A stretch of DNA of 64,000 nucleotides from Niastella koreensis GR20-10 (GCF_000246855.1 NC_016609.1:5034744-5098743), one strand, 5' to 3'. Shown: positions 17,933 through 27,260, counted from the stretch's first letter. Notes: generated by a model from the letters alone, not told the origin. Program-made: numbers and translations.

Positions 17933-20461
17933 ATGTTTATCACCAAGCGTAAGATGAGTTTTATTGCCATTTGCAGTATCCTGATGGCAGTGAATGTACA
18001 GGCACAGTCTAAACATCCGGCAGACACAGCAAAGGTAAAACCGGCCGACACTACCCGTAAACCGCCTGTTGTGCCTCCCACCATTAAACCTTATAAAGAG
18101 GTGATCACAGCCGACATGAAATCGAGCCGGGGTTTTATAACCGTGCACCAGAAAGATGACAAATTCTTTTTTGAAGTGCCCAACAACATCCTCGGCCGGG
18201 ATATCCTGATCGTAAGCCGCGTATCCAAAGCCAGCGCCGAAATGCGCAATGGCAGCAGTGGTTATGCCGGCGACCAGATTGGTGAAACCGTATACCGTTT
18301 TGAAAAAGGCCCTAACAAAAAATTGTTCCTGCGCCGCATCTTTTACCTGGAATATGAAAGCGACAGCACGCAGCCTTTGTTTGCAGGCGTACAAAAGAAC
18401 AACGTACTGGCCATATCCGCCGCCTTCCCGGTAGCCGCTTATAAACCAGATTCATCCGCTACCGTAGTGGATGTAACGGAGTTCCTGAACAGCGATAACG
18501 ACGTACTGTATTTCCAGAAAAAACAATTTAAAGACCGCGCCGGCATGGGCGCCCAGCAGAACGACCGCAGTTACATCGACTACGTTCATTCCTATGCTTC
18601 CAATGTAGAAATTCATGCAGTAAAAACTTACGCAGCCGGCATGAACCCTACTGCCAGCAACTATACCGTTGAGCTGAACTCCTCCCTGGTATTATTACCT
18701 GCAACTCCCATGCAACCCCGCCTGTTCGACCAACGCGTTGGCTACTTTATTACCGGCCACCGCGACTTTGAGGCCAACGCGCAGGGGGTGGAAGACAAAA
18801 TATATGCAGTACGCTGGAAGCTGGAACCAAAGCCTGAGGATGTAGAGAAATACAAACGGGGCGAACTGGTGGAACCCGCCAAACCCATTGTGTTTTACAT
18901 TGATCCCGTAACCCCTAAGAAATGGGTACCTTATTTAATACAGGGCGTGAACGACTGGCAGAAAGCATTTGAAAAAGCCGGTTTCAAAAACGCCATCTAT
19001 GCACGCGAAGCGCCTTCCAAAGAAGAAGACAGCACCTGGAGCATAGACGATGCCACGCACAGCGCTATCATCTACCGCCCTTCCGTGATCGCCAATGCCA
19101 TGGGCCCCAGCGTAGCTGACCCCCGCAGTGGTGAGATCATCGAAAGCCATATTTTCTGGTACCACAACGTAATGACCCTGCTGAGCAGCTGGTACATGGC
19201 CCAGTGCGGGGCAGTAGACACCAACGCCCTGCACCTGCAACTGAACGATAGCTTAATGGGAACGCTGATCCGTTTTGTATCGAGCCATGAAGTAGGTCAT
19301 ACCCTGGGCCTTCGGCACAACTTCGGGTCCAGCTCCACCGTGCCGGTTGAAAAACTGCGCGATAAAGCCTGGGTAGAAGCACACGGCCACACCCCTTCTA
19401 TTATGGACTATGCCCGTTTCAATTACGTGGCCCAGCCGGAAGATCATATTTCTGAAAAAGGCCTTTTCCCCCGCATCAATGATTACGACAACTGGGCTAT
19501 TCAGTGGGGTTACACCTGGCGCCCTGAATTCAAGAATGAGTTTGACGAGCAGAAAGCCCTGGTAAAGATCGCAAGCGACAGCCTGGCCAAAAACCACCGC
19601 CTGTGGTTTGGCAGCGAAGTAAGCTTTACCGACTACCGTTGCCAGAACGAAGACCTGAGCGACGATGTGGTAAAAGCAGGTGAATACGGCATCAAAAACC
19701 TGAAAAGGTTAATGCCCAATCTCATGAAATGGTCAACCGTTGCCAATGAAGATTTTGAAAAACCTTTCGATATGTACAAGACCCTGTACAGCCAGTTTAA
19801 CCTGTACCTGGGCCATGCCACCAATATTGTAGGCAGTATTGAAAGAACTGATAAAGTAGGCGCCCAAAGTGGTGCGGTATACGAGGCTACCAGCTACGAA
19901 AAACAAAAGAACGCCGTTCAGTTCCTGGCGCGCAACGTGTTTACCACGCCGTTGTGGTTAAAGAACGACGACATGCTGAACAAAACGTCTACCAACTTCC
20001 CTACCGAAGTAAATCAAATGCAAAACAACATCATCACCGCCCTGCTTTCAAGAAACAGGATGGGCCGCATGTTGTGGATGGAACAAAACAATGAAGCCGG
20101 TAAAAAAGCTTACACCCTCAGCGAAATGCTGCAGGACCTGAACAGAGCCATCTTCACCGAGGTATATGCAGGCAAAAGCGTAGATGTTTACCGCCGCGGT
20201 TTGCAAAAAGCCTATGTAAGCCGTATACTGCAGCAGGTATTCACGCAGGTAAACGATGGCGATATTTCTACCATGGTTGTACCGTTTGGTTACAACTATG
20301 TAAACTCAGATGCGTATGCCTTGTTACGCGATAACCTGAACCAGATCCTGACGTTGGTAAAACAGGCCAAAGCCGGCGCGGTTGATAAATATACCCGCCT
20401 GCACCTGCAGGACCTGGAGAACAGGATCACTACCAAATTCAACGCCGAAAAGAAAGGCTAA
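17933..20461 (+). CDS. zinc-dependent metzincin-like metalloprotease (DUF5117 type)
   Basis: 842 aa, exported (signal to ~VQAQ). Zinc site HEVGHTLGLRH: His452, Glu453, His456 and His462 form the extended HExxHxxGxxH motif. Met491 in SIMDYARF is a Met-turn, as in metzincins. N-terminal beta-rich domains (~50-330: ITVHQKDDKFFFEVPNNILG, DRSYIDYVHSYASNVEIHAV) match the DUF5118/DUF5117 arrangement of large Bacteroidota peptidases, and a long helical C-terminal region follows. It lies 105 nt after susD and ends in a terminator, so it is probably the last gene of the STN-SusC operon. Likely role: cleaving protein substrates before or after uptake by the SusCD pair. Confidence 0.85.
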   Translation: MFITKRKMSFIAICSILMAVNVQAQSKHPADTAKVKPADTTRKPPVVPPTIKPYKEVITADMKSSRGFITVHQKDDKFFFEVPNNILGRDILIVSRVSKASAEMRNGSSGYAGDQIGETVYRFEKGPNKKLFLRRIFYLEYESDSTQPLFAGVQKNNVLAISAAFPVAAYKPDSSATVVDVTEFLNSDNDVLYFQKKQFKDRAGMGAQQNDRSYIDYVHSYASNVEIHAVKTYAAGMNPTASNYTVELNSSLVLLPATPMQPRLFDQRVGYFITGHRDFEANAQGVEDKIYAVRWKLEPKPEDVEKYKRGELVEPAKPIVFYIDPVTPKKWVPYLIQGVNDWQKAFEKAGFKNAIYAREAPSKEEDSTWSIDDATHSAIIYRPSVIANAMGPSVADPRSGEIIESHIFWYHNVMTLLSSWYMAQCGAVDTNALHLQLNDSLMGTLIRFVSSHEVGHTLGLRHNFGSSSTVPVEKLRDKAWVEAHGHTPSIMDYARFNYVAQPEDHISEKGLFPRINDYDNWAIQWGYTWRPEFKNEFDEQKALVKIASDSLAKNHRLWFGSEVSFTDYRCQNEDLSDDVVKAGEYGIKNLKRLMPNLMKWSTVANEDFEKPFDMYKTLYSQFNLYLGHATNIVGSIERTDKVGAQSGAVYEATSYEKQKNAVQFLARNVFTTPLWLKNDDMLNKTSTNFPTEVNQMQNNIITALLSRNRMGRMLWMEQNNEAGKKAYTLSEMLQDLNRAIFTEVYAGKSVDVYRRGLQKAYVSRILQQVFTQVNDGDISTMVVPFGYNYVNSDAYALLRDNLNQILTLVKQAKAGAVDKYTRLHLQDLENRITTKFNAEKKG

Positions 20462-20492
20462 ACTTATTGAACTTATTTCCTATGAAAACCGG

Positions 20493-20527
20493 GGACCGTC
20501 CGCCAGCTGGCGAACGGTCCTTTTTAT
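20493..20527 (+). terminator. terminator built on a CGCCAGCTGGCG palindrome
   Basis: Outer stem GGACCGT/ACGGTCC (20493-20499, 20514-20520) encloses the palindrome CGCCAGCTGGCG (20501-20512), followed by TTTTTATTT. It closes the metalloprotease operon. Confidence 0.8.
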
Positions 20528-20634
20528 TTAACGAAAAAAAAGTTTGCTGACACTTTGCAACTGTCTGGTAGATATTCTAATTTCATCCTTCACAACACAA
20601 GCACAGGTTCTCCCTAAAATCGCCTGTCATTCAA

Positions 20635-22647
20635 ATGGCAACCTTCAACCAATCGCGCACCAATATCATCCGGCTTATCCTGATCACCGTATTTCTTATT
20701 ATCGTCGCCCAGTTATTTAACCTGCAGGTACTCTCGGGCAAGTATCGCAAGGACGCGTTCAGAAACGCCGTATTTCCCAAGGTAAAGTATCCCGACAGGG
20801 GCATCATCTTCGACCGTAAGGGCAAAGCAATATTGAACAACGTTATCATGTATGACCTGGTGGTAACACCCAATGAAGTGAAAACGGTTGACACTACAGA
20901 GCTGTGCTCGCTGTTGGGTATTGATCTTACAGAGTTCAACAAACGCCTGCATGATGCGCGAATAAGGAATGGCGGTTACCGGCCATCCCTGTTTGCGCCG
21001 CTGCTGTCTGAAGTGGTGCATGTTCGCCTGGATGAAAATATCTGGAAGTACCCGGGCTTTACTTTGGTGGAACGGCCGGTGCGGGTTTATCCATACAACG
21101 CGGGCGCTCATATTCTGGGTTATATCGGCGAAGCAGATTCGGCCATCATCAAACGGTCGGGCGGCTTTTACCGGACCGGCGATTATGTTGGCCGCGCCGG
21201 TCTTGAAAATAGTTATGAAAGTGTGCTGATGGGACAACGGGGCGTGGAATACCTGCTAAAAGATAACCACAACAGACTAGTTGGCAGTTACGAAAATGGA
21301 AGCGATGATACGGCGGCGATAGCCGGGCGTAACCTGCGTACGTATCTTGATATAGAACTACAGATGCTGGCAGAAAAGCTGCTGCGGGGAAAAGTAGGCG
21401 CCGTAGTTGCGCTCGACCCAAAAACCGGCGGCGTACTGGCGATGGCATCCAGTCCCAATTTTAATCCCAATGACCTGGCCGGTGCTGCCAGGCAAAAAAA
21501 CTATTCGCGGTTGGTGCTGGACGTAGCCAGTCCCATGTTAAACAGGGGCATCAAAGGACTGTACCCACCGGGGTCAACTTATAAACCTATGGGTGCACTG
21601 ATTGCCCTGGAAGAAGGACTGATCACGCCTGCCAGCAGTTATGATTGCCACGGGACTTATTACGGTTGTAACCGGCCACAGAATTGTACCGAAAAGCAGC
21701 CTGGGCATGCAGCCAGTTTAAGGCTCGCCATTGCCTGGTCGTGTAATTCCTTTTTTTCGGATGTTATTAAAAAGACCATCGATAACCCGGCTTATAATAA
21801 TCCACGGCAGGGATTAACCGCCTGGAAAACGTACATGACGGCTTTCGGTATGGGGCACCGCACCGGAATTGACCTGCCAAGCGAGGACGGTGGCAACATA
21901 CCGGATACCACGCAATACGATAAAGCCTATCGCGGCCTATGGAACTCCTGTACCATGACGGGCGGCGGCTTAGGCATTGGACAGGATAAGATGCTGGCCA
22001 CTCCCCTGCAGATCGCGAATTCGGCCTGTATTATTGCCAACAAGGGTTATTATTATACCCCACACCTGGTAGCTGGTATTGATGGAGAAAACGAAACCGA
22101 TACCCTGTTGAAAAAATACCGGATAAAACACGAGGTGCTTACACACATTTCACCTGAGGTATATAATGTGGTAACTGCAGGTATGCAGGATGTGGTGGAG
22201 CATGGAACAGCCAAAAACGCCCGTATCGCCGGTATTAATATGTGTGCCAAAACCGGCACCGCACAAAACAAGATCATGCTGGACGGCAATAGTTTTGAAC
22301 TGTACAATCACTCCACTTTTGTATGCTTTGCTCCCCGGGAAGATCCCAGGATAGCGATAGCCGTTGTGGTGGAGAATGCAGGGTCCGGCGCTTCATTTGC
22401 CGCCCCTATTGCATCGCTTTTAGTAGAAAAGTACCTGCGCGATTCGTTATCAACCGAACGGTTGAAAAAAGTGGAAGAAATTGCAGCTACCAATAAAATG
22501 CCTGACTACCTGGGAAGAGTGCAGTACAAGGCAGATTCAACACGCGGGTTTCAATGGTTTAAATTAACAAAGGACAGTAGTTATATCCGTAATTACTTAA
22601 AACCAGGCAAACCGTATACGCCGCCGGTGTTGAGGCGGAAGCGATGA
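20635..22647 (+). CDS. mrdA: penicillin-binding protein 2 (peptidoglycan D,D-transpeptidase)
   Basis: 670 aa class B PBP for cell elongation, anchored by one N-terminal helix (IIRLILITVFLIIVAQLFNL). The pedestal domain (~50-230) includes YPDRGIIFDRKGKAILN and AHILGYIGEA. The transpeptidase domain has all three motifs: S314-T-Y-K317 (the nucleophile), S369-C-N371 and K539-T-G541. The family normally sits in an mreBCD-mrdA-rodA cluster; here none of those partners is nearby and the gene stands alone between two terminator/hairpin regions. It may be a relocated copy or a second PBP2. Confidence 0.9.
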   Translation: MATFNQSRTNIIRLILITVFLIIVAQLFNLQVLSGKYRKDAFRNAVFPKVKYPDRGIIFDRKGKAILNNVIMYDLVVTPNEVKTVDTTELCSLLGIDLTEFNKRLHDARIRNGGYRPSLFAPLLSEVVHVRLDENIWKYPGFTLVERPVRVYPYNAGAHILGYIGEADSAIIKRSGGFYRTGDYVGRAGLENSYESVLMGQRGVEYLLKDNHNRLVGSYENGSDDTAAIAGRNLRTYLDIELQMLAEKLLRGKVGAVVALDPKTGGVLAMASSPNFNPNDLAGAARQKNYSRLVLDVASPMLNRGIKGLYPPGSTYKPMGALIALEEGLITPASSYDCHGTYYGCNRPQNCTEKQPGHAASLRLAIAWSCNSFFSDVIKKTIDNPAYNNPRQGLTAWKTYMTAFGMGHRTGIDLPSEDGGNIPDTTQYDKAYRGLWNSCTMTGGGLGIGQDKMLATPLQIANSACIIANKGYYYTPHLVAGIDGENETDTLLKKYRIKHEVLTHISPEVYNVVTAGMQDVVEHGTAKNARIAGINMCAKTGTAQNKIMLDGNSFELYNHSTFVCFAPREDPRIAIAVVVENAGSGASFAAPIASLLVEKYLRDSLSTERLKKVEEIAATNKMPDYLGRVQYKADSTRGFQWFKLTKDSSYIRNYLKPGKPYTPPVLRRKR

Positions 22648-22675
22648 GTTAAGGCCTATTAGGATTACCGCAGAG

Positions 22676-22722
22676 AATAATTGGTTGAGATAAAATTTTC
22701 GGGGTATCTTGAACCAATTATT
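22676..22722. promoter_or_regulatory. long imperfect inverted repeat just before a lipoprotein start
   Basis: AATAATTGGTTGAGATA (22676-22692) pairs with 22705-22722; 16 of 17 positions pair, with one bulge, around a 12-nt loop. The right arm ends 5 nt before the ATG at 22728 and contains TATCTTGA, a near match to the TAnnTTTG element. It could be an operator for a dimeric regulator, or an RNA hairpin masking the translation start. Confidence 0.55.
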
Positions 22723-22727
22723 TCCCT

Positions 22728-23261
22728 ATGCAAAGAAGTGTTTTAATATCCATTTTAGTGCTTTTTTTAATATCCTGTAACAGTAACCCTACACCCCAAC
22801 CGGTTGATTCAGGTACTAAACAGGCCCCGGTAGAAACAAAAATGGATACAACGGTAAACGCAACGGCATCCCAAACATCTATTCCAAAAGAAAGGGAGAT
22901 TTTCAACGTTTCAAAAAAAATGGGCGATCATGCGGTGCTTGATAGTGCAGATTATAATGTTATAGACAACTATTTATTATATGATCATGATGAAGACGGC
23001 TCTGAAGGTATTGGCTTAAATATATTTAATTATTTAAAGGGCAATAAGCCGGCCAATGAAAGTTATTTAAATTTTTTAAATAACAAGGACGCTGCTCTCA
23101 GGGAAAAAGTGCTGCCAAAATTAATTGGTATCATGTGTATTGATATGGCAGACAATAAGTATACGTATAAAGGCCTTGTAAAAGACTTTAGTTTATTTAA
23201 AGAAAGTAAAGCAGCCGAAAAAGCATTAAAAACATGCATAGCTAATAATGTCGAAGACTAA
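22728..23261 (+). CDS. hypothetical lipoprotein
   Basis: 177 aa. Lipobox LISC (Cys17) is followed by a Pro/Thr/Val-rich linker to ~50, then a mostly helical domain (ILFNVSKKMG-like start, YNVIDNYLLYDHDEDGSEGI, LREKVLPKLIGIMCIDM, AEKALKTCIAN). It is AT-richer than its neighbours. The stop overlaps the start of the AraC regulator by one base (TAATG), suggesting translational coupling. Family not recognised. Confidence 0.7.
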   Translation: MQRSVLISILVLFLISCNSNPTPQPVDSGTKQAPVETKMDTTVNATASQTSIPKEREIFNVSKKMGDHAVLDSADYNVIDNYLLYDHDEDGSEGIGLNIFNYLKGNKPANESYLNFLNNKDAALREKVLPKLIGIMCIDMADNKYTYKGLVKDFSLFKESKAAEKALKTCIANNVED

Positions 23262-24118
23262 TGCGTTCAAAGAACAAACATATACCTGTTAATACTTTGC
23301 CCCAGGGAGTTGGCGAAGGGATCATTATTGCCAGAAGCGAATTGCATGGGTCGCCCAACAACAGGGAAGTAGAACGATCGCACCGCGACGGCGGACATTC
23401 CTTTATCCTGCAGGAAAAAGGGATTACCCATCTTGAAATTGACTTTCTAAAATATAAATTAAAAGCCCCGGCGCTTTTGTACATGCACCCCAACCAGGTG
23501 CACCGGGTTATCGGGTTCGACAAGGCTACCATCAGCAGCTGGATCATAACCAGTGAAAATTTGCATCCGGAGCTGCTGCACTTACTGGAAGACCTTACTC
23601 CTGTTACTCCGTTAACTTTAGATAAAGAAACTTATACCATTCTTGCTGAAACAGCGGCTCTGTGTTTACAATTTGCTGAAAGAAAGCAGGAGAAACTGTA
23701 TCACCAGATCCTGCAACAAAGCTGTAATACCCTCGTAGCATTGGTCGCTTCCCAGTATGAAGCTCAATTAAAACCGGTTCAAAACCTCAACAGGTTTGAA
23801 GTAATCACCAAAGCGTTCAGGTCTTTGCTGGAACAAAACTTTACAACAGTTAAAAGTCCGATGGACTATGCCAGACAATTGAACGTTTCCAAGCAGTATT
23901 TAAATGAGTGTGTTAAAACCACTACGGGCTTTTCAGTTTCCTGGCACATCCAGCAACGGATCGTACTGGAAGCAAAACGGCTGTTATACCATTCCGACAA
24001 ATCTGTAAAAGAGATAGCGAGTGCGCTGGGTTATGAGGACCATTCCTACTTTGGGCGGTTCTTTGCCAAAGTTTCAGGAATGACCCCATTAGCCTTCCGG
24101 AGCAAAAACCTCGTTTAG
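23261..24118 (+). CDS. AraC family transcriptional regulator
   Basis: 285 aa. The N-terminal cupin-like sensor is at ~10-110 (HRDGGHSFILQEKGITHLEI, ALLYMHPNQVHRVIG). The C-terminal double helix-turn-helix is at ~185-280 (SPMDYARQLNVSKQYLNECV, TTGFSVSWHIQQRIVLEAKR, SVKEIASALGYEDHSYFGRF, FAKVSGMTPLAFR). It ends 59 nt before the flavoprotein gene on the same strand, which is a likely target. The start overlaps the upstream stop. Confidence 0.88.
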   Translation: MRSKNKHIPVNTLPQGVGEGIIIARSELHGSPNNREVERSHRDGGHSFILQEKGITHLEIDFLKYKLKAPALLYMHPNQVHRVIGFDKATISSWIITSENLHPELLHLLEDLTPVTPLTLDKETYTILAETAALCLQFAERKQEKLYHQILQQSCNTLVALVASQYEAQLKPVQNLNRFEVITKAFRSLLEQNFTTVKSPMDYARQLNVSKQYLNECVKTTTGFSVSWHIQQRIVLEAKRLLYHSDKSVKEIASALGYEDHSYFGRFFAKVSGMTPLAFRSKNLV

Positions 24119-24177
24119 TCCTATACATACCGCGCATCGACCTTGATTGCACTGATGATTGTAGGTTCCTTTGCATC

Positions 24178-25335
24178 ATGTTAGCAAACAAAAAAATAGC
24201 CATCGTAGGTGGCGGGCCCGGTGGATTAACACTGGCCAGGCTTTTACAAAGTAAAGGCGCAGCTGTAAAAGTATATGAACGGGATTACAGCCAGGAAGCC
24301 CGCGTACAGGGCGCCATAGTTGACCTGCATTTTGACTCGGGGCTGAAAGTGATTAAAGCCGCAGGCTTGCTGGAATCCTTTCAATTGAATTATATGCCCG
24401 GGGCTGATAAGTTCCGTTTGCTCGACAAGGATGCAACTATTCTTTTTGATGAACCGGACCAGGGGCCTGCTGATTTTAATGACGAGCGCTTCAGACCGGA
24501 GATCGACAGAGGCGCCCTTCGTGACCTGTTAATTGCTTCACTGGCGCCTGATACCGTGGTTTGGGACAGTCAGTTTGCCGGCATGCAGCAGGTTAACAGC
24601 GCCTGGCAACTCAGCTTTAAAAATGGAACTACGGCGATGGCCGATCTGGTGATCGGCGCAGACGGTTACCGGTCAAAGGTTAGGCCTTATGTTACAGACA
24701 TCAAAGAACGCTATTCAGGCGCCACCATTATCCAGGGCGAAATAAACGATCCGCAAAAAGACTGTCCGGAGGTGAATGCCTTGGTTAACAAAGCTAATTT
24801 GATTGCCATGGGTGTGGGAAAAACCATCGCGGCACAACCAAGAGGCGATGGTGGTATAACTTTTTATACAGCTTCTTTATATCCCGAAAACTGGATCAAA
24901 TCGGGTGGAATTGACTTTAATGACAACCAGCAGGTATATGATTATTTAGTTGGTTTCTATGCAGATTGGGACCCGGTATTTCACACGATGTTCAAAGCGG
25001 GCAGCCATTTTGTACCCCGGCCCTTAAACTATTTTCCTTTGGACCAGCACTGGCATGCACAGGCAACCATTACCCTTATTGGCGATGCCGCGCATTTGAT
25101 GCCACCATCGGGCGAAGGCGTTAATACGGCCATGCTGGACGCCCTGGACCTTAGCGAGTGTATTGCCAATGGTGAATATAATGATCTGCAGGCGGCCATA
25201 GCAGCTTATGAACAACGGATGCGGGCAAGAGCTGCCGTATTGGGCCGGGAAGCACTGGAAGGCATAAAAGATTTTGCTTCGCCCGGCACGGCTTCGATAC
25301 AGAAAATGTTGCAGCTGTTTGATCCAATAGGGTAA
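24178..25335 (+). CDS. FAD-dependent monooxygenase, Tet(X)-like
   Basis: 385 aa class A flavoprotein hydroxylase. The FAD-binding GGGPGG is at 11-16 with VYERD at 32-36; DLVIGADGYRSKVR follows at ~157-169, and the second FAD motif LIGDAAHLMPPSGEGVN is near 300. The overall pattern follows Tet(X) closely. In a by-eye alignment to the recalled Tet(X) sequence, the substrate-contact Gln192 is kept (Gln186 here), but Arg213 and His234 align with Asn207 and Thr228. Tetracycline inactivation is therefore doubtful; it more likely oxidises another aromatic or polyketide compound. The AraC gene upstream may control it. Confidence 0.85.
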   Translation: MLANKKIAIVGGGPGGLTLARLLQSKGAAVKVYERDYSQEARVQGAIVDLHFDSGLKVIKAAGLLESFQLNYMPGADKFRLLDKDATILFDEPDQGPADFNDERFRPEIDRGALRDLLIASLAPDTVVWDSQFAGMQQVNSAWQLSFKNGTTAMADLVIGADGYRSKVRPYVTDIKERYSGATIIQGEINDPQKDCPEVNALVNKANLIAMGVGKTIAAQPRGDGGITFYTASLYPENWIKSGGIDFNDNQQVYDYLVGFYADWDPVFHTMFKAGSHFVPRPLNYFPLDQHWHAQATITLIGDAAHLMPPSGEGVNTAMLDALDLSECIANGEYNDLQAAIAAYEQRMRARAAVLGREALEGIKDFASPGTASIQKMLQLFDPIG

Positions 25336-25371
25336 TAGTTGGTAACTTCAAACTACAATAAACCAGGAAGT

Positions 25372-25932
25372 ATGAATAACCTTTTAAAAAGCGTATTGGC
25401 AGTAATAGTAATAACCCTCACGGGTAATACCAGCTTTGCGCAAAAGCAAAATGCAAGCGTACAACGTGTGGTAATTATCCGGCATGGCGAAAAGCCCGAC
25501 AATGGCGATAATCTTTCCTGTAAAGGATTTAACAGGTCGCTGCAGTTGCCTGCTGTCCTATATGCCAAATACAAGGTGCCTGACAAGATCTTTGTACCAT
25601 CCATAAATAACAGTAAATCTGCCAGTCATGTAAGAATGTTTGAGACCATTACGCCCTTTGCGATAAAATACAATGTCGCCATCAACTCAAAATATGATGT
25701 GGACAATGTAAAAGAAATGGCAGCAGCCATTCTGAAAACAAATGGTTATGCGCTGATAGTTTGGGAGCACGATAAAATAGACAACCTGGTGAAAGCGCTG
25801 GGCGCAGATGCCAAAGGAATAAAATGGAGTGGCGACGATTTCGATTCTATCTGGGTGATCACTTTTAAAAACGGTAAAGCTACCTTTTCCACCGATAAAG
25901 AAAATATAAACCCGGCAAACGATTGCAGGTAG
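25372..25932 (+). CDS. exported histidine phosphatase superfamily protein
   Basis: 186 aa from the ATG at 25372, chosen because it starts a clean signal peptide (MNNLLKSVLAVIVITLTGNT, cut before QKQ). An RHGEKP motif at ~35-40 holds the phosphorylated His, and a second basic/His element WEHDKIDNLV is near 130. The protein is short for the family and acts in the periplasm. It starts 36 nt after the monooxygenase stop, so co-transcription is likely. Substrate unknown. Confidence 0.75.
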   Translation: MNNLLKSVLAVIVITLTGNTSFAQKQNASVQRVVIIRHGEKPDNGDNLSCKGFNRSLQLPAVLYAKYKVPDKIFVPSINNSKSASHVRMFETITPFAIKYNVAINSKYDVDNVKEMAAAILKTNGYALIVWEHDKIDNLVKALGADAKGIKWSGDDFDSIWVITFKNGKATFSTDKENINPANDCR

Positions 25933-25988
25933 CTGGCTAAATCATTATTTTAGTGATCTTGTCACAATGACGCTTAAATAATTGATTG

Positions 25989-27068
25989 ATGCAGGCTCTT
26001 GATTGGCCCCTTTTCCTGTCGGAAACCCTTTTTAGTAGGTTTGATGGTTCATATGAGCTCCCCTATCTTTCCAATTCGCCACAATTGATGGCGGAAAGTA
26101 TAGCGCAGTTACCGGTAACGGAACACAATCGATTGCGTCAGCTGATCAGCACGAATAACCAGTTTTTCAAAGGCGTTATGCATTACCGGCAGGCGGCTGA
26201 GGGATTGTGGATCCTGGCAACGGAAATGGCCCCGGAAAAAGACCTGGTATCACGGGCCCTGTACGATGCCACGCTTACAGCTGATTATTATTTTCTATCC
26301 TTCGCCGTATTTGAATATCGGTTTCCTTTAGACGAAACAGGCAATGCAGCTACCCTGCGAAGCACTACCTGCACTTTTTATAAGCCCCGCACCGAGGTAG
26401 CCACTTTTTTTTATACCGGCAGTACCGGTCGCTTTTACAATATTGCCTTTACCCGCAACTGGGTAGAACAGCACCTGGTATTTTCTTCCACGGCAGAAAA
26501 GGAAAAAGCGCTGCAGTTTTTGAATAACGAAACCGGTTTTTTGAACTGGATAGATATTGTGCCGGCTGCCGAAACGCTTTCGACAGCCATCTGGCAGCAA
26601 CTGCAGAGCGACGAAACACCTGACAGCAACCCACAGTGGTTTGCCGATACCCTTCACCAGGTTATTGGTCATTTTTTTCAAGCGGCATTTGCCGATAAAC
26701 GCCTGGAAAACTATTCTTCGCTGTATAATAAAGACTATGCAAAGGTGGCCCTGGCAGAAAAGCAGATGCTGAACAATCTGCACAAACCATTTGCCGGCGT
26801 GGATGCCATGGCTAAAACAGCCGGCATGTCGCCTACCAAACTGAAGGCTATTTTCAAATCGGTGTTTGGCTTTTCCATGCTGCAGTATCATAAAGAAAAG
26901 AACCTGTTGTTTGCCCGCCAACTGGTGCAGCGTTCGCCCGTACAGGTAAAAATAGTAGCGGCCATTGCCGGTTATAAAACAGTAAACAAATTCTCAGCAG
27001 CGTATAAAAAGCGGTTTGGCGTGTTACCCACTGAAGACAGACGAACGGTCGTTGATGGAGCGTACTGA
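25989..27068 (+). CDS. AraC family transcriptional regulator
   Basis: 359 aa from the ATG at 25989. The long N-terminal half has no recognised motif. The C-terminal AraC-type helix-turn-helix is at ~265-350 (AKTAGMSPTKLKAIFKSVFG, FSMLQYHKEKNLLFARQLVQ, VKIVAAIAGYKTVNKFSAAY, KKRFGVLPTE). This N-terminal layout is seen in many Bacteroidota AraC proteins that regulate siderophore or metabolic genes. No adjacent target gene is obvious. Confidence 0.83.
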   Translation: MQALDWPLFLSETLFSRFDGSYELPYLSNSPQLMAESIAQLPVTEHNRLRQLISTNNQFFKGVMHYRQAAEGLWILATEMAPEKDLVSRALYDATLTADYYFLSFAVFEYRFPLDETGNAATLRSTTCTFYKPRTEVATFFYTGSTGRFYNIAFTRNWVEQHLVFSSTAEKEKALQFLNNETGFLNWIDIVPAAETLSTAIWQQLQSDETPDSNPQWFADTLHQVIGHFFQAAFADKRLENYSSLYNKDYAKVALAEKQMLNNLHKPFAGVDAMAKTAGMSPTKLKAIFKSVFGFSMLQYHKEKNLLFARQLVQRSPVQVKIVAAIAGYKTVNKFSAAYKKRFGVLPTEDRRTVVDGAY

Positions 27069-27197
27069 AAAAAATGTCCGATTGGACTATTGAATCATCC
27101 CCATACACTTTGCTGGTTTCTAAATGTGAGATTATCTTGGCAGCCCATTTAAATGCTTTAAGATATTAGTTTCACATCAGGGGTCATCTCAAAACAA

Positions 27198-27225
27198 GAG
27201 GCTGCATCAGCAATGGTGCAGCCTC
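27198..27225. terminator. intergenic stem-loop, probable terminator
   Basis: GAGGCTGCA and TGCAGCCTC pair perfectly around a 10-nt loop. There is no long T-run. It lies 130 nt after the AraC gene and just upstream of the next promoter, so it probably isolates the two units. The rest of the 27069-27378 gap holds only this and the promoter below. Confidence 0.55.
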
Positions 27226-27229
27226 GCTA

Positions 27230-27260
27230 TTTGAAGTATCATGCTAAAATTATATCTTTG
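27230..27260 (+). promoter_or_regulatory. Bacteroidota-type promoter (TTTG-N19-TAnnTTTG)
   Basis: TTTG at 27230-27233 and TATCTTTG at 27253-27260 are separated by 19 bp. Both elements match the -33/-7 consensus recognised by the primary sigma factor of this phylum. Transcription would start near 27267 and give a ~110-nt leader for the beta-propeller gene. Confidence 0.7.

Noticed and set aside
24178-25335. Calling this a tetracycline resistance gene
   Set aside because: Two of the substrate-contact residues recalled for Tet(X) appear changed, and many non-resistance monooxygenases share the fold.
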